A stretch of 5,942 nucleotides of DNA, taken from contig JASEIE010000244.1 of the NCBI GenBank assembly GCA_030024065.1, positions 1 through 5,942 on the forward strand, read 5' to 3'. Both the position numbers and the translations under genes were made by a program. Position 1 is the first letter of the stretch; each line of letters starts with the position of its first letter. This DNA comes from Thermodesulfobacteriota bacterium (GTDB taxonomy: Bacteria; Desulfobacterota; BSN033; UBA1163). The notes under the pieces were generated by a model. The model did no database searches. It worked only from the letters and a program-made list of their open reading frames with translations, and was not told the DNA's origin. Positions 1 through 5,899 of this stretch are shown one piece after another.

Positions 1-258
1 CCCACGGATCATAAGAGACTCTTCCATGGACTAGTTTCGCGTCCCAAAAGTTTTGTCCCTAATACTGGCAACATAAAGTTGTGATTTCAGGCTTGACAAT
101 TAACCCACTTTGCCTTGGAGTTATTTATGGATATGCCATTAATACATGATGTTAACTTATCAACCGCGCAGCACCTCTGGCTATGGCGGCTTAGATGCCT
201 TGACCATTGAAAAAAAGATAGATTGCCAAAATCGCGGACAGAATTTATAAGACACGGA
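1..258 (+). mobile_element. Possible end of an inserted element (unidentified) next to the broken prpF
   Basis: This stretch replaces the C-terminal half of the prpF-like gene. None of the three minus-strand frames here resembles the second PrpF domain, and all contain stops. On the plus strand a short frame runs from an ATG near 146 to a TAA at 247-249, giving about 34 residues that include GYGGLDALTIEKK. It ends about 9 bp before the point where PrpF similarity stops. A transposase stop codon just inside an element end would look like this. Only one border is in the window, so terminal inverted repeats and a target duplication cannot be checked. It could equally be unrelated DNA joined by a deletion or rearrangement. 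No other gene is seen in 1-180. Confidence 0.25.
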
Positions 259-902
259 ACTAGCCCGAGCAAACACCACTGGATTGGCGGCATCAACAAT
301 GGAGACCGTAAATTTACCCACCCGTGGCACTTCTATAAGGTCTTTAACCTTACCCGTGGGTAAAAGTTTGCCGGTAACTGAACCACCTGGATCACAAAAA
401 TGAAGGGTTATCTTAGCCCCAGTGGTTGGTACTCCGTCTACTACATAGTCACCTTCGATCTGGTGACAGCCGCCTTTTACCGGAACTTCAGCCACAATCA
501 GTTTTTTTGTATTGGTCTGGTAAATCCTTACTTTGGTAAGGGGTTCTTCAGAGCTTACTAATCCTTCTTCGATGGCAAAAGGACCTACAGCAGAAGAGAT
601 GTTGCCGCAATTTCCCTGATAATCAATCATCGGCTTATCAATAGATACCTGACCGAAGGTATAGTTCACATCTCGATCCGGCTCTTTTGAGGGTGCGATG
701 AGGGCAAGCTTACTCGTCAGGGAATCCGCGCCTCCCAAGCCATCGATCTGACGAATATCAGGACTTCCAAAGACAGCCAAGATAATCCGATCCCTCAGTT
801 GAGGATCTCGAGGAAGACCTTCTTCCATAAGAAAGATCCCCTTGCTCGTCCCTCCCCGCATGATCGTACACTGAAAAAAATGGTCTTCCCTACCTTAACC
901 AT
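181..902 (-). pseudogene. prpF: Broken PrpF-family (DUF453) aconitate/methylaconitate isomerase-like gene
   Basis: PrpF-family proteins have a diaminopimelate-epimerase-like two-domain fold and move a proton or double bond in substrates such as 2-methylaconitate, methylitaconate or 4-oxalomesaconate. Counting from the ATG at 861, the N-terminal domain is clear: MRGGTSKG (1-8), GSPDIRQIDGLGGADSLTSK (32-51) and YQGNCGNISSAVGPFA (81-96). K51 and C85 match the lysine/cysteine pair reported for PrpF, including their 34-residue spacing. Similarity ends near residue 201 (VDAANPVVFARAS); the last 25 residues are unrelated. Family members have about 380-400 residues, so the second domain is missing. 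The ATG at 861 has no Shine-Dalgarno, and family-like residues (QCTI) precede it in frame with no start codon. A better start is the ATG at 902-900, which overlaps the upstream stop by 8 bp and follows AGAAGG. That frame joins the conserved one only by a -1 shift at seven T. The product is probably non-functional. Confidence 0.8.
873..879 (-). other. Frame break on a canonical -1 slippery heptamer
   Basis: Reading from the ATG at 902, the codons AUU UUU UUC place the heptamer U UUU UUC in the X XXY YYZ phase. A -1 slip there continues as CAG UGU ACG AUC AUG, giving MVKVGKTIFF followed by QCTIMRGGTSKG, the expected PrpF N-terminus. AGGGA lies 6 bp before the T run and resembles the Shine-Dalgarno-type stimulators known from dnaX. 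I see no clear downstream hairpin. Simple loss of one T, either in the genome or as a sequencing error, gives the same picture and is the more economical explanation, because the gene is also truncated. Confidence 0.45.
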
Positions 903-2265
903 TTTCCTTCTCAAAGATCTCTCCAATGGAAATGAGATCTTCAAACCTTCTAACCTTCCCTATTAACTTCTCCTGCAACGAAATTTCCAGAATTCCATCG
1001 GTCAGCTTCTTGAATTTCTGCTCAAGCTCCTCGTAGGAGAAAGGGACTTCCGGGTCGCCTTTCGAGTCGATCACCTCATGGGAAAAGGTTTTGCCTCGTG
1101 CTCTTAACGTTACACCACATCCAATGTGTCTTGGGTATCGCTTCGTATAGGTCTCGACAGCGAAGGCCCCCACTTTACGGGCAAAGGAAAGAATCCTTTC
1201 GTCCTTTAGACGTTCGGCCTCAAACTCTCGGGGCGTTACCTTTCTGAAGAGGCCGGCGACAGCTAGGCAGTAAGGAAGGCTGAACTGGGCATCGACTACC
1301 GTCTCTGGCCTGTACTTCCGCTCCTCCGGATACATGATGCTTCGAATGGCCTGTTCACTCACCTCCACCTTTACCCACTCGATCTCATCCGCTTCAAGGT
1401 CCTCTTCGTTTAGGATATGGAGAAAGGCATCGATAGGGGCATGAGAGAAGCGACAAGAGGCATAAGGCTTAAACGATATCCCTTCGATCATCCATTTCTC
1501 ACCAAGCTTCTGGCCAATGAGATCCACATCATACTTCGCACAGAATACCTTGAGGAACCCATAAGGTCCTTCCAGTATGGTAGAGGGGCCAGTAAACCCA
1601 TAGGAGGCCAACTGTGCACAAAGAATTCCACGGGATGAGGCCATCCCGGCCTGAAGTCGCTTCGTCCAGTCCCCTGAGGTTTTATACTCTAATAGGCCTG
1701 AGGCCTGAGTTCCACTGATTCCCAAGGCATGAACGATCTTCTCCTCTTTTAGCCCATAAAGCCGACTTGCCGCTGCAGCAGAACCGAAGATGCCACAGGT
1801 ACCAGTAGGATGGAACCCGAGCTGGTGCTGGGTCCCCAGGGAGGCCATGCCGATTCGGATCATCGTTTCGTAGCCTAAGACGAAAGCCAAGAGAGAGTCC
1901 CGCCCGGAAGTTCCAACTTCCTCCCCAACAGCCAAAACCGCTGGTACCACGACAACGCCTGGATGCAAGACGCTCCCTTTATGGAAGTCATCCATCTCTA
2001 CTGAGTGTCCTGAGGTCCCGTTGCAAAGGGCTGCAATGAGTGGAGAGGTCTTAAATCCTCCTCCCACCACTGTGCTCCTACCTCCCACCCTTTGATCCTT
2101 AGCCCAGGAATATATTGCTTGGCTCGACTCGGTTAGAGATCCATGGGACATCACTCCCAAGGTATCGAGAAGGCACATCTTTGCCCTCTCGATACTTAAA
2201 GGCGGGAGGGACTCATAGCGCGTCTCTTCGATGAGATGACCCAGACGGTGGAGCCAAGTCTCCAT
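895..2265 (-). CDS. MmgE/PrpD family protein, second copy
   Basis: This 456-residue cytoplasmic protein has the usual full length for the MmgE/PrpD family, which includes 2-methylcitrate dehydratase PrpD, cis-aconitate decarboxylase and iminodisuccinate epimerase. Family landmarks in order are LLDTLG (32-37), CNGTSGHSVEMDDFHKGSVLHPG (81-103; D92, D93 and H101 align with active-site Asp/His), GFHPTGTCGIFGSAAAA (150-166, H152), TKRLQAGMASSRG (201-213), SFKPYASCRFSHAPIDA (264-280; K266, H275) and DAQFSLPYCLAVA (325-337). The C-terminal lid-like part has GDPEVPFS in place of the common G-x-P-x-NP-[LM]-S. The ATG at 2265 lies 5 bp after the stop of the first copy and has only a weak Shine-Dalgarno, so translation is probably coupled. 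The family is certain. The substrate is not: PrpD function should not be assumed, because no prpB, prpC or acnD is present here. Confidence 0.93.
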   Translation of the reverse strand: METWLHRLGHLIEETRYESLPPLSIERAKMCLLDTLGVMSHGSLTESSQAIYSWAKDQRVGGRSTVVGGGFKTSPLIAALCNGTSGHSVEMDDFHKGSVLHPGVVVVPAVLAVGEEVGTSGRDSLLAFVLGYETMIRIGMASLGTQHQLGFHPTGTCGIFGSAAAASRLYGLKEEKIVHALGISGTQASGLLEYKTSGDWTKRLQAGMASSRGILCAQLASYGFTGPSTILEGPYGFLKVFCAKYDVDLIGQKLGEKWMIEGISFKPYASCRFSHAPIDAFLHILNEEDLEADEIEWVKVEVSEQAIRSIMYPEERKYRPETVVDAQFSLPYCLAVAGLFRKVTPREFEAERLKDERILSFARKVGAFAVETYTKRYPRHIGCGVTLRARGKTFSHEVIDSKGDPEVPFSYEELEQKFKKLTDGILEISLQEKLIGKVRRFEDLISIGEIFEKENG

Positions 2266-2270
2266 TTTCT

Positions 2271-3632
2271 CTACTCGAGGAGTCGAGTGAGCTCCCGAAT
2301 GTCCGCCAACTCCTCAACTCTTTCAACTTTTCCAACGATTGCGTCGATCCGATCCCTTGCCACCACTTCACCGGATAGGCTCTCAAACTTCTTCGCCACC
2401 TGTTCAAAGGACATCGGATTCTCGGGAGAACCGGTTGGGAAGTCAACCCTTGCCTCAAACCTCTCCCCGCTCTTCAGAAGGATTTCTACCTTATTGGCGA
2501 ACTTCTCAGGGTAGATCTGATCGATCTCGGGATCGACGACAATCTCGACCTTCCTGGCCAATTCCAAAATCTTCTGGTCAGAGATCTTCTCTTCGGTAAA
2601 CTGCTCTGTGAGGACTTGTCCCTCTAGAACAGCAACCGCAATACAATATTGAAGGCTCATCTGGGCCTGAAGCACACTGAGCGGCTCATACTCGAAGCCA
2701 CATTGGACCTTTATTACATTGGCAGTTTTCGCGAAGACCTTTGCGATCTCGGAAGCTGGGATCCTGTGTTTTTGGATCAGTTGTCGAACTCCATCGATGG
2801 AGGAATGAATGCTTCCGCAACAGGAATAAGGTTTGATCGTGACGTCGTTGCTCAAAAACCTCTTTCCCAATCCCTCTGTTGCTAAGGAGAAGTTCACGCG
2901 GTCGGAGGTGGCTTTGCAGAACCCTCCATCCTCGGCTTCAAGGATTTTGGTAGGCCCTTTATAACCTTTCTGTGCAAGGAGTGCAGCCATCACTCCGCTC
3001 TGGCTTGAGCGGCCGGCATGGAATCTCTTGCTCATGGCTCCATCCGCACTAAAGGCCCAGAGGCCAGCGGATTGAGTTCCTGCCATTCCCAGAGCGCTGG
3101 CCATCTCGTCTTCATTCAATCCGAGAAGGTTTCCTGCCGCTGCAGCCGCACCAAACGTCCCTGTTGTCCCTGTCAGATGCCATCCCTTTAAACGGGAGGA
3201 GTTGGGTCCGGTCGCGAGGCTGACTCTGATCATCGTCTCATATCCTGCCACCATTGCCGTAATCACCGACTGACCACTGGCTCCCATTCGTTCACCCACG
3301 GTAATGGCCGCAGGGACGACGACCGCTCCGGGATGAATCTTGGCATTGTGATAGTCGTCAAAATCAAAACTATGAATCATCACACCCAGTCCCAAAGATA
3401 TAGTCGTACTGGGGCCTTTAAATCCTTGAAGCCATAAAGTCGATTCCTCTCTTCCCTCCTGTTCTCTCACAAAGCGATTGACAATTTGGCACCAAGGCAA
3501 CGTCGTTCCATAAAGTCCGCAACCGACCGCATCTAAGAGGTACTTCTTAACGTTTTGAACAAGTTGGGCATCCAGATCTTCGAACTTAAGGTTCGCTGTC
3601 ACCTCGGCTAGGGCTTTGGTTACCGATTCCAC
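2271..3632 (-). CDS. MmgE/PrpD family protein, first copy
   Basis: This is a full-length MmgE/PrpD-fold protein, clearly paralogous to the gene after it; the stretch from the HPG motif through GYETMIR is especially close. With numbering from the upstream ATG at 3650, landmarks are YLLDAVGCGLYG (37-48), FDFDDYHNAKIHPG (95-108; D98, D99 and H106 are likely active-site residues), GWHLTGTTGTFGAAAAA (156-172), SKRFHAGRSSQSG (207-219), TIKPYSCCGSIHSSIDG (271-287), LQAQMSLQYCIAVAVLEG (327-344) and GSPENPMS (407-414). I prefer the GTG at 3632 (453 residues) because AGGAGG lies 6 bp before it. The ATG at 3650 would give 459 residues, but it has only GAGG two bases upstream, and the better ribosome site would then fall inside the gene. 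Known relatives are dimers acting on small carboxylates. The two copies could form separate homodimers or a heterodimer; the sequence does not decide. It opens the left gene cluster after a 241-bp gap. Confidence 0.93.
   Translation of the reverse strand: MESVTKALAEVTANLKFEDLDAQLVQNVKKYLLDAVGCGLYGTTLPWCQIVNRFVREQEGREESTLWLQGFKGPSTTISLGLGVMIHSFDFDDYHNAKIHPGAVVVPAAITVGERMGASGQSVITAMVAGYETMIRVSLATGPNSSRLKGWHLTGTTGTFGAAAAAGNLLGLNEDEMASALGMAGTQSAGLWAFSADGAMSKRFHAGRSSQSGVMAALLAQKGYKGPTKILEAEDGGFCKATSDRVNFSLATEGLGKRFLSNDVTIKPYSCCGSIHSSIDGVRQLIQKHRIPASEIAKVFAKTANVIKVQCGFEYEPLSVLQAQMSLQYCIAVAVLEGQVLTEQFTEEKISDQKILELARKVEIVVDPEIDQIYPEKFANKVEILLKSGERFEARVDFPTGSPENPMSFEQVAKKFESLSGEVVARDRIDAIVGKVERVEELADIRELTRLLE
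2273..2288 (-). other. Small hairpin at the junction of the two MmgE/PrpD genes
   Basis: ACTCGA and TCGAGT form a perfect 6-bp stem around a 4-base loop. The stem covers the last codons and the first base of the stop codon of the first copy, and ends 7 bp before the ATG of the second. There is no following U run, so it is not a terminator. It could hold back initiation at the second gene until a terminating ribosome opens it. The stem is short enough to be chance. Confidence 0.35.
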
Positions 3633-3637
3633 AATTG

Positions 3638-3646
3638 CCCTCCTTT
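3638..3646 (-). promoter_or_regulatory. Ribosome binding site that favours a GTG start
   Basis: AAAGGAGGG on the minus strand contains a full AGGAGG, followed by a 6-base spacer (GCAATT) and then GTG at 3632-3630. It lies inside the extension that begins at the ATG at 3650, which itself has no properly spaced site. This supports the GTG as the true start of the first MmgE/PrpD gene. Confidence 0.75.
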
Positions 3647-3670
3647 CCATTTCCTCTGTTCCATTTTTTT

Positions 3671-3690
3671 AAATCGATCATGATCGCTTT
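3671..3690. promoter_or_regulatory. 20-bp near-perfect palindrome, candidate operator
   Basis: AAATCGATCATGATCGCTTT has a perfect 12-bp core (CGATCATGATCG, 3675-3686), and 9 of 10 positions match between half-sites. It lies 38 bp upstream of the preferred GTG start. The symmetry with no loop suggests a site for a dimeric repressor or activator of the MmgE/PrpD cluster rather than an RNA hairpin, and on the coding strand it is followed by A residues, not U, which argues against a terminator. It contains two GATC sites. No regulator gene is in the window to pair with it. Confidence 0.5.
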
Positions 3691-3740
3691 CCTCATAGGT
3701 CCGAGAATCTTCGTTCCAATTCTTGAAATTAAACAAATTG

Positions 3741-3755
3741 TCTTGACATACAAGA
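3741..3755. promoter_or_regulatory. Short dyad overlapping the plus-strand -35, candidate operator
   Basis: TCTTG and CAAGA flank a 5-base centre (ACATA on the plus strand). The general form resembles the CTTGTNNACAAG-like sites bound by FadR-type GntR regulators, which often control carboxylate uptake, but the centre departs from that pattern. The dyad covers the TTGACA of the rightward promoter, so binding there would block it. The arms are only 5 bp. Confidence 0.3.
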
Positions 3756-3771
3756 GACTCATTCTTATACT
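3743..3771 (+). promoter_or_regulatory. Near-consensus sigma-70 promoter pointing right, against all genes
   Basis: TTGACA (3743-3748, 6 of 6) is followed after exactly 17 bp by TATACT (3766-3771, 5 of 6). A transcript would begin near 3778 and run toward the 3' end of tctA on the opposite strand. No plus-strand gene with a ribosome site follows. It may produce an antisense RNA to tctA, be a relic of an older gene order, or be chance in an AT-rich spacer. No promoter of similar quality was found on the minus strand of this gap. Confidence 0.45.
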
Positions 3772-3891
3772 TGACCCGCCCAAAAGGGAGTTCTTATCAA
3801 AATTTACCTTTTAACACTTTGGGTTAAATCTCCCTCCAAGTTGGTTACTCCTTTACCGAACCGTGAGTAGTATTACCAAGTTCCTACTTCT

Positions 3892-5400
3892 TTAATCCAT
3901 TTCAACCTTCTTAAGCAGAAACCGGACAATAAAATACATTAATACAACGACTGTAACGATCAATCCTAAGGCAAGAGGAGTGCCAAACAGGGCTTGACCC
4001 CAGTTGCCACCGGCGATAAGTAAAGCTCGGCGTAAATTAGCCTCCGCCATTGGAGTAAGTAAAAAAGCAATTACCAGAGGGGCAACGGGAATTTTAACTA
4101 TCTTCATTCCAAAACCCAATAATCCGCAACCAACCAGAATTATAATATCATAAGGATTTTGGCGATAGGCATAAGCCCCGACAACAGCCATTAGTAAAAT
4201 TAAAGGAAATAAATATGATTTAGGCAGCTGTCCCACCATAACAAACAATCTGGCAACAAAGCGATTGATTGTTAAATTAAACACATTGGCAACGAGTATG
4301 ATCATAAAGAGAGCGTAGACAATGTGTGGATAGAGTTCGAACATTCGTGGGGAAGGAGTTGCTCCGTGGAGCATCAAATTAGCTCCGATAAGGGCTGCTG
4401 CCGCACTCCCGGGGATGCCAAAAGCAAGCAAAGGAATCAAGGTGGGACCACAAGTAGAATTACTGCCTGACTCAACGGCAGCCAATCCTTCCAGCTTCCC
4501 TGTGCCTATCCCCTTCTCGGGAGAAATCTGTCTGGCTATGCCGTAGGAAACAAAGGCTCCTATTGTAGATCCTAATCCGGGCAACATTCCGATAAAAGTT
4601 CCCACCGCGGTCCCCATTCCCATCTCCTTCCGACACCGCCAATATTCCTTAAAAGTCAAACCTGGTCCAATTTTCCAATAATCCTCCACGGCAACTTCGT
4701 CTCCTTTTCCCCTCTTCTCTAAAAGCTTGGAAAGCTCGTCCAATACTGGCGGCAGGGCAAATATGCCTATAAAAAGAGGAATAAGGGGGATACCATCCAT
4801 CAGCCACCATTGCCCGAAGGTCATTCGCGATACCATACCTATGGGGTCACTCCCAATTGTACCTATGAAAATGCCGATAGCAGCGCTTATTAGTCCCTTG
4901 ACTAAATGTCTACCAGTCAAAGCTCCGATTACGCAGATAGCCAGAACTATAAGCCAAAGTCGCTCCGTAGGTCCAAATGCCAGCGCTACTATAGCCACAA
5001 GTGGAGCTACAATGATGGTGAATACATCACTCAGACTATCACCGGTAACACCAGCAGCTAATGCCATCTCAACAGCCTTACGCCCTTCCCCTTTTTGCAT
5101 CAGCTTGTAGCCATCATAAACGGTAGGAGCAGCATCTGGGGTTCCCGGGATACCAAAGCTTATAGCCGTAATCGAGCCCCCGAAAAGGGCACCTTTGTAT
5201 AATCCCATAGTCAGACCTAATGCCGGGGCTACAGGTAAAACAAAAGCAACGGGTAGTACTAAAGCAATCCCCGAGGTTGCGCTCAAACCGGGTATAGCAC
5301 CAATGACCCCCCCAAGGAATACCCCTATGGATATCCACAGGAAAACCTGTAAAGTGAAAAAGATGTGGAACGCTTCAACTATGGCGTCTGTCTGAAACAA
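3892..5400 (-). CDS. tctA: Tripartite tricarboxylate transporter, large membrane subunit TctA
   Basis: TctA is the many-spanning inner-membrane subunit that carries the substrate channel of TTT transporters; substrate is delivered by periplasmic TctC, and uptake is driven by an ion gradient. The 502 residues are the normal length. Both halves of the internal repeat are visible: GGVIGAIPGLSATSG (30-44) with FGIPGTPDAAPTVYDGYKLMQKG (82-104), and GTFIGMLPGLGSTIGAF (267-283) with LIPLLAFGIPGSAAAALIGA (321-340). The C-terminal family signature is also present: VGAYAYRQNPYD (407-418) and MAEANLRRAL (451-460). The start is TTG at 5400, supported by AAGGAG six bases upstream; the next in-frame methionine is at residue 65, inside the first domain, so it is too late. 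It lies 10 bp after tctB. Known TTT substrates range from citrate to aromatic and other carboxylates; the enzymes downstream suggest an aliphatic di- or tricarboxylate here. Confidence 0.95.
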   Translation of the reverse strand: MFQTDAIVEAFHIFFTLQVFLWISIGVFLGGVIGAIPGLSATSGIALVLPVAFVLPVAPALGLTMGLYKGALFGGSITAISFGIPGTPDAAPTVYDGYKLMQKGEGRKAVEMALAAGVTGDSLSDVFTIIVAPLVAIVALAFGPTERLWLIVLAICVIGALTGRHLVKGLISAAIGIFIGTIGSDPIGMVSRMTFGQWWLMDGIPLIPLFIGIFALPPVLDELSKLLEKRGKGDEVAVEDYWKIGPGLTFKEYWRCRKEMGMGTAVGTFIGMLPGLGSTIGAFVSYGIARQISPEKGIGTGKLEGLAAVESGSNSTCGPTLIPLLAFGIPGSAAAALIGANLMLHGATPSPRMFELYPHIVYALFMIILVANVFNLTINRFVARLFVMVGQLPKSYLFPLILLMAVVGAYAYRQNPYDIIILVGCGLLGFGMKIVKIPVAPLVIAFLLTPMAEANLRRALLIAGGNWGQALFGTPLALGLIVTVVVLMYFIVRFLLKKVEMD

Positions 5401-5406
5401 TTTTAA

Positions 5407-5413
5407 CTCCTTA
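5407..5413 (-). promoter_or_regulatory. tctA ribosome binding site overlapping the tctB stop
   Basis: TAAGGAG contains both the tctB stop codon (TAA) and a strong Shine-Dalgarno (AAGGAG), six bases before the TTG start of tctA. A ribosome finishing tctB is thus already at the tctA entry site, a typical arrangement for coupled membrane subunits, and it settles the choice of the TTG. Confidence 0.8.
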
Positions 5414-5899
5414 GAAAGGTAATATATCCGATAAAATACCCGCCGGTAATTTTAGACCGAGAAGGCTAAGCATGGTATAAACTATCACCGTCATTACTAC
5501 CGCCACTATTATACCTTTCCACCAGGATTTCAAACCCAAAGCGTAAATAGAAAAGAAGAGGAAAAAAGGAGTTATGATTAAAAATCCTATTTTATTCATT
5601 ATCACAAAATAAAACAAGCATCCAGCCAGGAGCAACAGGACAACGAGAAAAGATTTAAAGCTAAGAATCTTTAAATCAGCGGGGGTCTCCTTCCGATGAC
5701 TATCAAAAATTAAAATAAGTGAGGGGAGAAGAATAAGGACTACGCTTAGAATGGGGAAAAATCCCAGGCGAAATCCATCACCAAGCTTTGTGTAGACCCA
5801 GGGCGAAAGCAAAAGATAAACAAGAAAGGCAAGGAAAAACAGGGACACCATAACGCCAATCCCTTGATTGCTCTTTAGCCACTGACGAAGGTTTTGCAT
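5411..5899 (-). CDS. tctB: Tripartite tricarboxylate transporter, small membrane subunit TctB
   Basis: This 162-residue hydrophobic protein has the size and layout of TctB, the small, poorly conserved membrane partner of TctA. Likely membrane segments are at about 14-33, 45-65, 81-102, 104-123 and 127-148, with a charged cytosolic-type loop (DSHRKETPADLK, 66-77) between the second and third. Family-like features are the LGFFPILSVVLILL stretch (45-58), MNKIGFLIITPFF (101-113) before the third pair of helices, and the closing LLGLKLPAGIL (146-156), which matches the usual proline-containing C-terminus. The identification also rests on the directly following tctA. The ATG at 5899 has only a weak ribosome site (GAG three bases upstream); no better start is seen. 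A tctC gene would be expected just upstream, beyond the window edge. The 43 bases to the right of the ATG show no gene that I can name. Confidence 0.88.
   Translation of the reverse strand: MQNLRQWLKSNQGIGVMVSLFFLAFLVYLLLSPWVYTKLGDGFRLGFFPILSVVLILLPSLILIFDSHRKETPADLKILSFKSFLVVLLLLAGCLFYFVIMNKIGFLIITPFFLFFSIYALGLKSWWKGIIVAVVMTVIVYTMLSLLGLKLPAGILSDILPF

Noticed and set aside
93..121. TTGACA at 93-98 as a second plus-strand promoter
   Set aside because: No acceptable -10 hexamer lies 16-18 bp downstream.
87..299. Minus-strand 70-codon frame overlapping the prpF breakpoint
   Set aside because: Its residues do not match the missing PrpF C-terminus or any family I recognise, and no ribosome site precedes it.
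2236..2885. Several plus-strand frames of 78-92 codons opposite the first MmgE/PrpD gene and its junction
   Set aside because: They are shadows of a strongly conserved minus-strand gene, rich in Ser/Arg as expected for antisense frames, with no motifs.
2271..3632. Naming the MmgE/PrpD genes prpD or cis-aconitate decarboxylase
   Set aside because: Active-site positions are shared across the whole family, and no methylcitrate-cycle partner genes are present, so a specific name would overreach.
3586..3783. Minus-strand 65-codon frame spanning the gap and the start of the first MmgE/PrpD gene
   Set aside because: It runs into the conserved gene in another frame, begins at a TTG without a Shine-Dalgarno and resembles nothing known.
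3810..3828. Inverted repeat TTTAAC/GTTAAA with a 7-base loop after tctA, as a terminator
   Set aside because: The stem is AT-rich and only 6 bp, and no U run follows directly on the minus strand, so intrinsic termination is not supported.
3805..3860. Tiny frame after an AAAGGAG in the gap, starting at a TTG and ending after about 11 codons
   Set aside because: Too short, no similarity and a weak start codon; it may be a leftover of a lost gene but cannot be called.
4727..5110. Plus-strand open frame of 127 codons opposite tctA
   Set aside because: It lies wholly inside the well-supported tctA gene, has no recognisable family and no ribosome site; it is a mirror frame of conserved coding DNA.
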